DNA of 64,000 nt from the NCBI RefSeq assembly GCF_047663525.1, contig NC_092604.1, positions 12,511,501 through 12,575,500 of the forward strand, written 5' to 3'. Below the pieces are notes generated by a model. That model saw only the letters and a list, made by a program, of their open reading frames with translations. It searched no databases and was not told the origin of the DNA. Source of the stretch: Anas platyrhynchos. Lineage: Eukaryota > Chordata > Aves > Anseriformes > Anatidae. The position numbers were made by a program, and so were the translations under genes. Of the stretch, positions 54,029 through 64,000 are shown piece by piece (position 1 is the first letter of the stretch; each line of letters starts with the position of its first letter).

Positions 54029-57000
54029 CTGTAAGTGAATAACAGATTATTTAAAACATGCTTTCTGATAATTTAGAATAATTTTTAATAAAAATACAAT
54101 TTCAATACTTTACAGAATAAAAATGAATCATGTCAAAAAAAAAACAACTTAATTTTAGTAACTGTACGAAAAAAGGCTCATGAACTGAATCAATGCAGAC
54201 TACCAGAAATTAAATTTAAACATATTCACAATAAACGGCATTAAAGTTCTTCTCATGGGATTATATACACTGTTAGTGGATGAAAAGGAAGACATTTATT
54301 GGCGCAGAAAGTGTGTAAGCATGAATCAATCCCATCTAAACTCAAATTTTCAAAACGCTAAAAACATTCCCTGATTGCAGAAGGGGCCTGGGGAGATGGC
54401 ACACAAAATGAGGGAGTATAAAACGTTACGTGTTTTCATCTGAAGTAGAACAATGCCTTCCTTCTGAAGTTCTTATTCGGTTTTAATCAGACACCAAACT
54501 AAACACTGCCTTTCACTTTTTTAAAGAAGCATTTTCTGTTTCTCTAAGGCATTTCTGTTGAGAATAAGAAGATACCGAAGGAGTAAGATTAGTTTTACGA
54601 TTCTCTTATGCCATTTCCCCTTTTTTCCTGAGAACCCCTCAGAAGGGCTCTTCTCCCAGGCAGAGATATTGGTGTTCAGTGTTGCTTGTCACATCTCTAC
54701 CTGACAACAACGCGACTCCACTTCAGTAAGCTTGAAAGAAAATACCCGATATACTGAACATCCAGGCATTTTGGACAACAGTCTTGATAAAGCAAGCAAC
54801 AACTTCAGCTGACTTGTTATTAAGTCTTTTGTCTTAAAAATCAGCACTCTGTCTAGCAGTACCATGCAATTCTGTCACGTAATTGTATTCCAGAGAAAAA
54901 ACAGAGACATTGTTCTGAAAGATAGACAATTTTATATAATTTAAGTTCTACAGAGAAGATAACAGGCCTAAGAAGTTCATCGAAACCGCTCCCATTGAAG
55001 CTTTCGTCAGGCAGATTTACATTCACAGCTTCATCTAGGAGCTGAGCAGCCCCACCCTTCCCTGCAATGTGCCGCGATGTTGACTTTCCATGCAACCCAG
55101 AGACCAGTTAGTTCACTTCAAGGCAATGAACAAGCCTACCCTAGCAGCTTGTTAGAAATGCAAATACACAAATGTTTTAATTACACGTTTAGGATTTTAT
55201 TTTTCTTTTCCAATGATGGAAAAAGGGAAGCTGAGCTCTCCCCTCTGCATTTGAATTCAGTGACTTTTCACGGCGATCCCATTGTTGGCTGTGCTACAGT
55301 TTAATTAATGCTAAAGTATCGGACCATTGAAATAATTACCAGAACACCAAATAGACTTGATGTGTGGATGTATTTTATGTTAATTATGACCATCTGTTTA
55401 GAAATCCTATTTAGTACTATGAACATTCAGTGGCCTTTAAGTAACAGGACACTTGTACAGGATGTCCTTATCTCAGCGAGCTTTTCAATATTATGCAGAG
55501 ATTTTCCCTCCCCAAATGAATTCCCATAGTAAATGTAAAACAAAAACTGAAAGTTGAACCTGTCCCTCCAAAGCCAGACTGCTGAGACAACGCTTGCAGC
55601 ATCAGCCAGAATATTCACATCCACAGGACAAAATAGATTTTCATCCAACTTCTACAAAAGCACAGGCAAAGCTCTTGCAGAGGTAAAAAAGGCGCTCATC
55701 TTTAATCCGCTGCTGCTACATTTATCTTTTAACCAAGGAAACGCAGAAGACAAGCAAATAATTGCAAAAATAAACAATGAGCCAACATGCCTGGGAAGAT
55801 CTTCAATTCCTCAGTAGAGAATCCCACCATTTCCTCCAGCTTCCCGACCAAAACAGCAGGACAAGATGCACAGAATCGCAGTGCAGAGCCTTGCAGTAAA
55901 CACTTAAACCTTTTTGCCAGCGTTACCAGAAGCAGCAAGGTACTAACCCCACGTTACTGCTGACCTAGAGCAATTCTCAGCGGCTTTCCAGCCAGCTGAC
56001 TGCACAGCACAGGTAGCAGCACGGCCCAGGCTACGTGGGGAGGCGTGCTGCCACCGTGACTCACAGAGGGAAAAGTTTAAGGAAAGGCCAGCATACACGC
56101 AGCTCGATGGCTACCATGCTGTTGGGCACTGACAATCTCCTAATAAACAGTCTCTATTTCCACACCACTCATTAACTAACTCGAATGCAGGAATCCCTTC
56201 TCCGACACAGTAGCCACATTCAGTTTCCACAGATACTTCAGAGCCTTGCACAAACAGCCACCTCTCTATTTACAAGCTCCTACAATATAGCCGCTTGTTT
56301 TCCAGGCCAACACAGAACTGAAACAAAACAGATCCTTTAAGAGAGCACCACTGATTTTTGAAGATCTGTCTCTGAGTATTTAATCATCATAAATGACAGA
56401 TTCTTCTAAGCATGTGTTGACCTTCATATTTCTTGACAGGAAAAAGTCTAATTAAATCAGCAAACAGCTGGGGAAAGCTCTCAACTCTGAAAACTTCGAG
56501 CAGCCATAGACAGAGGAAGTCTCCATACTCTATTAAACATGCCAGATATCCTGCCATTCTTGCACTCCAGTGCGTTAAGAAAACAATCTCACATCTACTA
56601 ATTATCATGTTGACTTCTACAAAAAGCATAAGCCACATGTTTAATAGACTCTTGCTCCTTGTCAGAAACAATGTATTTCAGGGATGCTCTCTTGAAGAAC
56701 AAATTGCTCCAGTGCTCTGCACTGAACAAAGACAAGGAAGGGAACACAATAAAGAAGGTGAATGAGAAATCAGTGGCATTACTTTTTTTGTTTGGCTATA
56801 AAAAACAGAAAATATACTCAGTAGAATTCACCTTGGTCTACCTATTCATTCTGTTAGATAAGCTATGTCAGCACACAACACCAGGCTTCTCTTTCCTGTC
56901 AAAGTTGAAGCACCCTGCAAAAAAGAAACGGCTGACACAGAAACTGGCCAAATATACAAGTAAAGATTTTAAAAAGAAATGGTAATTTTTACCTAAAATA

Positions 57001-60000
57001 TATTTACATACTATCATATCACTCCAATACATGTTATACTATTACTATTAAAAGCAATCTCGGACGACAAATTGAAAAACACAAGTGCCTAAGTTCAAAG
57101 TTATATAATAAATAAAAACTATTACAGTTGAGTCATTTTGTTTGTAACACAATAACATCTTCCGATTGCAGTAAAGGTTACAATGGAGCAGAGTAACAAT
57201 CAGGAGAAAGTCAGGCATTAATCATTATTTTAGACAGGATGCTCGATGGAATTGAAAGCAGGGATGGGGGGAGCAGGTGCAAAGCCCCAAATCCTTTCCC
57301 AAGCAGCGGTACAGCGTACAAATAATGGAAGTTTTAAGATTTGGGCATTCTTATTTTACATTAACTTGTAGCTACCTAATCCTAGTCCCATGACACTCCG
57401 CAACCAATCAAAGTGATCGTACCGATTCAACAACCTCTTGATATGGCCCCACGGGCAGCACGTAGGCCTGGTTTCCTAGGGAAGCCAAGCTTAGGTGACC
57501 AGACCTGTCAGCATCTTCCCCTCCCAAAGGAGCCTTGGCACCCCGGGCAGCTTTCAAATAAATGCGACAAGGATGCTTCACATCTGAAATGCATTCACAT
57601 CTCATCAAAGTTGGTATCCAGAGCAAGGTCCAAGTCCGAACGCATTTCAGGACAGGCGACGGCACCATGCGCAGCAGCTCCCTGCCTGCACTTACTTGCC
57701 TGGCCTGCCAGCCAGATCCCAGCCCTACCACCCCGCTTTGCCCAGTATGGCACACGACCGTTTGGAAGACAGGGCTGGGACAACTCCACGGGAATTCCTA
57801 TGTTTGTCCTTTCACAGAAGTACTGCCAACCTCTGGCTTTGTGAAGGCAGGGTGGATCTGTGGAGAAGAGCGGCAAATGCCTGGTGCTCAGAACAGGACT
57901 CAAACCGCGAGGACAGCGAGGCACCGCGCTGAGCAGCGTGCTCAGGACTTGCTAATTAGAAACTGTGATGCCAGCGCTTTATCTGGGAGTCAATCCATAT
58001 CCAGAACTGGGAGCCCTCACGCCAGGAGCCATTCACTTCTCCATGGCAGAAGTTAACGACCTGAGGAGGCCAACGCTGTTACACAGGAAGAGAAAGGGAC
58101 ACGCTTCAGGTAGCCGTGCTGGTGCCTTACGCTTTAATTCACTGACTAGGTTTCTCACCCACACAGAGATACAAACCCAATTCCTTGTAAGTGCTTTTAA
58201 CCCACATTTCCACCTTCCAAAAAAGCAGCCAAACACATGCCTCGAGACAGAGCAATTTCAGCCCCTCCATCTGAAGCTGTTCTTCATGCCAAAAGGACTC
58301 AAAGACAACTGCAGCCTCGTCTGCAGCTGCCCAAGCAGATGACTTGGATTTTCCTTCATTTTAAAGATTATTTGAGCATTTTGACCAGCCAGCCATTGCA
58401 CCAGATCGAGGTGCAGTTCTTTGAGCAAGGAAGAAAAGAGTCAGTGCCTCCTCCCCAGTTAGGTGCCCCAACTCCTGGGTGGCGTGGTGAGCACGCGTCT
58501 CGTTCTGCAACTGCTTTATTTTGTCCAAGCACAACACGAGGCCGAGGTGCTCCCCTGCAAGGCCACACACCACCAGGCAAGGAATTTACCAAAGCACAGG
58601 GTGTGCAAGTACCAGCCCTGGTCAAGGGAAAGGTCAAAGGCTTGAACTTGGATCCCCACAGCCCAGGCAAACACCTAGGAAGAAAAAAGAGCAGCAGCCT
58701 GGGAGCCGCCAGGCTTCTGACCAGCAGCCTGGGAGAGCCACGTGAGGTCTGGCCTGGCCTGCCACTTGGGTCCCCTGTGGGACACCCGCAAGGGACAGTG
58801 CCGAAAGGCGACCTTGTATGAGAACAGGACGGGGCTGGATAGAGGAGTCTCTTCTCTGCAGATGAAGGAAAATCTTAAAAAACTTACGGCGGCTCATTAT
58901 ATGGAGCTGTCATAAAGGCAGTACAGCCCACTGTGGATTTAATCCACAATCTTAGACATAAATTGATTTTTAATCTCTAAATTAAATAGTCTTTGATATT
59001 GACTTGCTCTTAAAATTTGACTGCAGAGATCATAGTGTCTTCTTTCCTTTTTCTTTTTTTTTTTTAAATCCCCATTTTAACGTCCCACTTATTCAGATTG
59101 TTCTCACTGCAAGAAGGTAACTTCGTCAAGCCTTCCTTCCCAAGTTAGGCAGTTCTGAGAGCATCCTACCTGGGTCAAAAAATTAGAGTGTCTGCATAAT
59201 CAAGTTATTGGTATCACGTTATTCTCTGCAAAGGCTAGAATCTTTCATTCGTTTCTCTTCAGCAGCCATCATCTACAGATCTACAAAACTAGCTTCATTA
59301 AAGGCTTAGAAAAGGGCTACCCTCGTAATAGCTTTGCACCATTCAGTGGTAGACTTGAAATTAAAACAAATCCTCTTTACAGAGCAGACTTGCTTATTTC
59401 TACCTTCCATAGCATCTGTCACAGGTAAATCGACCATTGGAGACGGCATTTTAATCCTTTTTTCCACTGAACATTAATGGTACTGGGAACGCTACAGCCT
59501 AGCTTCAACTCCAGAAAAGTTACCATCAAGAGAAAACCTGGTGACATCTCTGAATCTGTAACTTCACCTGGACTACGTTTAGCTAAAACACCGACCAGAT
59601 GCTTCATTAGCCAGCTTCAGAAATGAAAACAGATCGCCTCTCCCTCCCTAAACACGTGGCTGAGGAATAATTCACAACAAACAGCAGCACAATTCACCAA
59701 CAGAAACGTCGGTTTGCTGGTACTCAGCAGTGGCCAAAGTTCACTCGGTTCTGATGGAAATCTCCCCGCCCTGCCCAGCACCGGAATCGGTGCATCCCCA
59801 GCAGCCAACACCTGCTCGCTCCTGTTCAAGTGCTGCCAGCAGAAGTCCTGCTGCTGGATTTGAAGTTTCCTACATACTTATGTAATGCTACCGTGGGTTT
59901 TTTGTGCTCTGTAGGTGTCACTGAGAGGAGAGCTTGCCCTTGCCACAAGCTTGATACGAATTCAGCTCCTGTGACAGTATCGACTTTTCAGACCTAACTG

Positions 60001-61691
60001 AAGGGCAAATAAACAAAAAATTTTCTTTGCCACTAAAATTGGTTGAACTTGCACTGGACACAGACTAAGGGAATCTATTTCTAAACAGACCCACATTGAC
60101 GCAAGTACTTCGGTAAGAGATACTCTGAAGGATTCCTTATTCTTCATGCGTAATTTCAGAGAATGAGGACTCTCACGTGTGGCTTAGTTCCTCAGGTCTT
60201 TCAAATCCTTGGGGTGTTTGTTTTTTTAAACACCGCCTCCACTGCAATGTTTCAACTATAAGTTTACAAAAGAGAGGGTCCATGCTCTAACATTTTTCAA
60301 TTACAATTGTAATGAAATACTAATGCCATTCTGAGACATTAGCAAGAAAACGGAGGGCTTCCATAAGGGGCAGAAAGCCTTTTAAAATCTGCACAGAATA
60401 GCTTAATATTCCCATGGATATAAACTTTATTCTTTTCTTCAGGTCCAGCCAGTAAAGAGAGCCTGATTCTCTTCATCCCACTAAGAGAATTATGTTTGTT
60501 TTTTTTTTTTTTGGAAGCTTTCGTATCACACACCTGGCAAAATAAACACTCCTAGCTATTACCCTCTGGACACTGTAAATATTGTAAATCAGCAAAAGCC
60601 TTAAATAAAAGAAGATGAATATTCAAGACCATGACTTAAGTTCAGGATATCCCAAGAACTGTTGGTAAAATTGTTAGAATTTAATATTTGTGAGAGAAAT
60701 GGCCGTGACCTCAAACAAGACAGCAACATCATTTAACAAGAAACCTTTTCGTGGGGAAAGCTTTGCCCACACTGCAGATATTAGAAAAAAATCATTAAAA
60801 ACGTGTGCAACCCTTGGGAAAGTGATTAATTACAGAAATTGAGAATTTGGTGCTGGACGGAATAATACCTGTGCCAGCAAGACAAGCTTCAATTTCTAGA
60901 AATTCCACAGATGTTTAACACAGAGCAGAGGGCAAATGACAGCATTCTGATTCAGGAGATGCAAATGGTACGTTCTGATTGAAAATTAAAATCCTGCCAC
61001 GATCGCAAGCTCGCACCCCGGAGAAGCTGAGGCTTGTTCTGTCCGTGCTCTGCAGCGCTGGGACCGAGCACAGCCCCACAAAACCCCTCAGCGGGGCCCT
61101 GTCAGCGGGGCCGTGCCGTTCCCTCACGGCAGGCAACCCCCGGCACCCCCCCAGGGGCCATCCCCGCCGCTCCTGCCCGCGGTTATTCATTTATTTATTT
61201 ATTTATTATTATTATTATTATTTTTTAAAGGCCCCCGAATGGCGACGCGGGGCCGGGCCCTGCCTCCCACCGCGGCTCCTCCAGCCTCACCCTCAGCAAG
61301 GCGCCGCGGGGGCGGCTCCCGGTCCCCCCCCCACCCCCCCCTCAGCACCTCAGGGCTCCGCGGGCCGTGGCGGGGCCGTGCCGGGCGGGCTCCGCCTCAC
61401 CCCGCTCCCTGAGGCCGCCGCCCGCGGGCCCGGCCCCAGCACCTGCCCCAGGCCCGGCCCCGCTCCGCCGCCGCCCCCAAATGGCCGCCGCCGCCTCACG
61501 GATGGGAAAGGGGAGAACGAGGGGGGGAGGGAGGGGGGGCGGCCGTTAGGGCCCGGATTCCGCAGCGACGGGAACCGGGGAGGGAAGGGGGGGGGCAGTG
61601 CGGGCGGGGCCCCACCGGGTCACCGCGTCCCCCCCCGCCGCCGCTACCACCACCCCGGCTCGCAGCTCGGCCGAAGCGGCCCCGCTCCTAC
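54029..61691 (-). other. RC3H2 intron 1 (5' UTR intron)
   Basis: A 7.7 kb intron between the non-coding first exon and the RING exon. It is mostly AT-rich, with a GC-richer block at 57240-58900 whose plus-strand open frames reach 194 codons but look non-coding. A TTTA/TTA microsatellite lies at 61189-61227 at the edge of the CpG island. Confidence 0.6.
61189..61227. repeat. (ATTT)n(ATT)n microsatellite
   Basis: About four ATTT units followed by about six ATT units interrupt the CpG island of RC3H2. This is an abrupt A/T block inside very GC-rich sequence. Confidence 0.9.
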
Positions 61692-61757
61692 CTGCGAGGC
61701 GCGGGCGGCGGCGGCGGGGCCGGGAGCTGGGGGCCGGGCCGGCCTCTCAGACGCCAT
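61692..61757 (-). other. Upstream open reading frame in RC3H2 5' UTR (first part)
   Basis: An ATG at 61757-61755 (minus, context CCCATGG) stays open for 22 codons to the donor. After splicing to 54028 it continues 8 codons to TAA (54004-54002), 39 bases before the RC3H2 start. It exists only if the predicted exon junction is right. Confidence 0.35.
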
Positions 61758-61840
61758 GGGGCGGGCAGCGCGGCGCGGCCCGGCGGAGGCAGCGGCGGGG
61801 GCCCCGGCGGCGCCGCCTCATCGCGCTGACAGCCGGGAGC
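61692..61840 (-). other. Probable non-coding first exon of RC3H2
   Basis: On the transcript strand a CTCGCAG|GTAGGA donor ends an exon at 61692. GC boxes (GGGGCGGGGCGGGGGCGGGG) lie around 61843-61862, so transcription probably begins just after them. The start coordinate is approximate. Spliced to the exon at 54028, it leaves an upstream open frame from the ATG at 61757. Confidence 0.55.
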
Positions 61841-61861
61841 GCCCCGCCCCCGCCCCGCCCC

Positions 61862-61871
61862 TCTCGCGAGA
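61862..61871. promoter_or_regulatory. TCTCGCGAGA palindrome (BANP-type CGCG element)
   Basis: The ten-base palindrome TCTCGCGAGA is the motif bound by BANP at strong CpG-island promoters. It sits just upstream of the GC boxes and the predicted RC3H2 first exon. Confidence 0.65.
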
Positions 61872-61958
61872 GCTGCCGCGGGCCCCCGCGTGACTTCTGG
61901 GGGGGGGGGAGCGGCACCACAGAGCGGCCGCCGGCAGCGCCTCCCCGCGGCGCGTCGC

Positions 61959-61969
61959 GAAATGGCGGC
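61959..61969. promoter_or_regulatory. YY1-type motif
   Basis: GAAATGGCGGC matches the core of YY1 sites common near transcription starts of housekeeping genes. It lies upstream of RC3H2 and may equally serve transcription in the other direction. Confidence 0.35.
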
Positions 61970-62348
61970 GCCGCCTGTGACGGGCGGGAGGCGTCCCCCA
62001 GGTGAACGCGGGCACAAAATGTTTCCCTCAGGACGCTGCAGGCGCCTCACGGTGGCTCCCAACAAAGGTGCGCTTCAAAAGTCGGCCTCGCTTCCTTTTG
62101 ACGCAGGGAAATCCCCTTCACACGCCTCTAAAAACACCTCATAATTCCTTCTATTTCATTGGTCTGATTGCCAGTGATAGCCATATGTCAAAAATGAGTA
62201 CACACAGAACAAATTTTACCACATTTGAAACGAATCTGTCCCATAACTGCGCATTTATTGAACGGTAATGGCAGCCCGGTGTAAAAGGTTGAGGTGTGGG
62301 GGAGAAATAAGCTTTTTCCTTGTTTTATGACCTCTTTCAAGTATGAAG

Positions 62349-62354
62349 TTTATT
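62349..62354 (-). terminator. Possible poly(A) signal of the next minus-strand gene
   Basis: TTTATT on plus gives AATAAA on minus, about 300 bases upstream of the RC3H2 CpG island and preceded by long AT-rich sequence. Confidence 0.4.
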
Positions 62355-63970
62355 TAAAATAAGAATGTGGACACAAAGGAAAAGTTACATACAAACCTGT
62401 ACATATACCCCAGTTAATATCTGTAAGTACAGGAAGGGTGAGTGCAGGGTATTAGCATGCATTTCAAGGTCAGGCTCGTAATTTTGAAGCAATTAAGAAC
62501 CAGAAATTAATTTTCTGTGAAAAAACAAGCAAACTCAGTATTAATCACAAGGTCAAAAAGGCTGACAGTGACAGACTAATGAATGCAAACAAAAGATATT
62601 GCTCAGAAATGTTTTTTTTCCCCAAATGTGAGGCAGTTGCACCATAAACAAGATGGCTCCCAAACCTCAGCGTGACAATTACTGCAGATAAAAATCACCA
62701 AAATAAAACAAACAATCACCTTTTAACATTAAGTAAGAACAGAGATTTTGAAGGCAAGGCCTCATGCTCAAAGTACTGGATAAAACAGGTGACTTTAATC
62801 CAGTTGCACAGCTACTTGCCTTGGGTGCATCTTTTTTGTCTCTACTCATACACACCCAGGTAGGCAGACTTAGCACACGTGTATGACTTGAATTTCCAAT
62901 GGATCAATACAATCGAATCACTCACAAGAAAACTTACACAAGTTAAAACTTTTTGTGAATTTTTGAAGGAGTACCACACTGGTGGCTCCTCACTCAGCTT
63001 CATAACACAGTACTTGCCCATTTTTATTCCATGATATTGGAGGAAGGCATACACACACAAAAGGCCTACTATGAACTGGGACTTGCAAATATTACAATCC
63101 AACTAATACGCACTTTAAGTACTGAATAATATCAAATTAAGAGATTGAAAAACATCTTGTGAAGCAAGTTCTTAAAAACTCCTCAATTAAAGTTTCTAAT
63201 ACACGATGGCAATGCTAACGCTGGCATAGCTGATTGTTCCCATTACAGGTAGTACCAGGAAACTGCACTCAACCCCTCACATTACTGATAACTAAAACCC
63301 CAAACAACAACTGGTACAGTCACAGTTAAGTAAATTAAGTTAAACTTGTTAATTGACATTAAAAATCGTCTTTTATTTTCAAAAGAGCCAAGCTATGGAG
63401 CACAAGTGTCACACTTCTGGACTCATCAAGAACTTCACAGCAGCACTTCTGACATTTGAAGGAAAGCAAACCCTCGTGATACAGACAAGATTAAGAACGA
63501 CTGCTTTTTGCTAATTGGAGAGAATCTAATGTGAGTACCATTATCTTGTAATTGAATTGCAACTGAATTGACTCTTTATTCATATCACATTAAGTGAAAG
63601 AAACATATACCAGTCAAAGACAGGTACCGGATAAAGATTCCGCATTATAGGGCCTTCACCATTTATGATGAAACTGAAATGACCTTTGACAAAGTACAAA
63701 CACAGCTATCCAAACACACGCAGTTACTGTTTTACTGTATCACAGAACCAGAGTATATAAGACTTCTATGTCTATGTTGTTCCTTTCAAGATATAAAAGA
63801 ATTGTTTTTCAAAATGAACATAGCAAATGTTGTTACATAACAGCATACAGTTTAAGTTTTCACATTGGTATATGTATCTATGATCTGTAAAAGAAAAAAA
63901 GACAAATGTTATAACTCAGCAGATAGGACTAATTTAGTAAGTCAAATACAGGCACTAAACACTGGTATGA

Positions 63971-63991
63971 CAAAAAAAAAAAAAAAAAAAA
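63971..63991. repeat. A-run near the window end
   Basis: A run of about 20 A near the right end. There is no target-site duplication or coding sequence next to it, so it is simple low complexity. Confidence 0.8.
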
Positions 63992-64000
63992 GATCAACCA

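Larger units (their letters stand above)
61000..62050 (-). promoter_or_regulatory. CpG island promoter of RC3H2
   Basis: About 1 kb of dense CpG around the first exon, bounded by AT-rich DNA on both sides. There are GC boxes, a TCTCGCGAGA element at 61862-61871 and an AAATGGCGGC (YY1-type) word at 61960-61969. No TATA box. Long open frames on both strands are composition artefacts. Confidence 0.75.
62051..64000 (-). other. Probable 3' part of a downstream minus-strand gene
   Basis: AT-rich, non-coding in all frames. AATAAA on the minus strand at 62354-62349 and a strong acceptor (CTTTTTTTCTTTTACAG before 63884) suggest a terminal exon or 3' UTR of the next gene. In other vertebrates ZBTB6 and ZBTB26 follow RC3H2 on this strand. 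No coding segment identifies it. Confidence 0.35.

Noticed and set aside
57896-57906. tRNA-like B-box word on minus
   Set aside because: No A box, cloverleaf or terminator at the right spacing, so not called a tRNA or SINE.
60979-61893. 304-codon plus-strand open frame in the RC3H2 CpG island
   Set aside because: It runs through a TTTA/TTA microsatellite and is Pro/Ala/Arg-rich, so it is non-coding composition.
62842-63102. 86-codon minus-strand open frame with Cys/His residues (MDCNICKSQF)
   Set aside because: A single CxxC is not a zinc finger array, and no BTB or C2H2 pattern follows, so it does not support ZBTB6 coding sequence here.
1-64000. CR1 LINE, LTR or other recognisable mobile elements
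   Set aside because: I saw no diagnostic CR1 3' ends, LTR termini or reverse-transcriptase frames. Old fragments may exist but need a repeat library to identify.
1-64000. CRISPR arrays, operons, phage or plasmid features
   Set aside because: The window is spliced vertebrate nuclear DNA; none are present.

Overview
This is nuclear DNA from a vertebrate, almost certainly a bird. It carries four conserved protein-coding genes in the order MRRF (+, last two coding exons only), PTGS1 (+, complete coding region), PDCL (-, complete) and RC3H2 (-, complete). This is the order of human 9q33 without the olfactory-receptor genes that interrupt it in mammals, and the same block lies on a microchromosome in chicken. 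Short introns, a very GC-rich PTGS1 segment and the lack of dense SINEs also fit a bird. I built every exon by hand from reading frame, GT/AG junctions and codon phase; all phases close.

Layout. Positions 1-4230 hold the 3' end of MRRF (mitochondrial ribosome recycling factor), with its last two coding exons at 1743-1902 and 3661-3738. Positions 4230-12290 have no gene, but AT-rich, homeodomain-motif-rich islands stand out of a GC-rich background and look like conserved enhancers. PTGS1 (COX-1) has 10 coding exons from 12480 to 20849 and encodes about 610 residues; its poly(A) signal is at 21841. Positions 21862-25080 separate the convergent PTGS1 and PDCL genes. PDCL (300 aa, three coding exons, 30813 down to 28200) has a long 3' UTR and a CpG-island promoter near 31.55-32.08 kb. 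RC3H2 (Roquin-2, 1191 aa, 20 coding exons, 53962 down to 37194) has a 3' UTR of about 5 kb that ends next to the PDCL CpG island, an intronic box C/D snoRNA matching the position of SNORD90 (48960-49050), and a non-coding first exon in a CpG island near 61.7 kb. Positions 62.05-64 kb look like the 3' part of a further minus-strand gene whose coding region is outside the window.

The genes do not form one pathway. MRRF acts in mitochondrial translation, PTGS1 makes prostaglandin H2 in the ER lumen, PDCL helps fold and assemble G-protein beta-gamma dimers, and RC3H2 is an RNA-binding protein that triggers decay of stem-loop-containing mRNAs. The observations I would look at first are: (1) the bird COX-1 has Val and Gln at the positions that are Ile523 and His513 in mammalian COX-1, so its inhibitor side pocket is partly COX-2-like; (2) the Roquin-2 3' UTR carries a perfect match to the Roquin-binding constitutive decay element, implying autoregulation; (3) there is a set of enhancer-like islands around PTGS1; and (4) there is a triple TAATCC cluster beside the PDCL first exon. 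I saw no phage, CRISPR, operon or novel multi-gene system.
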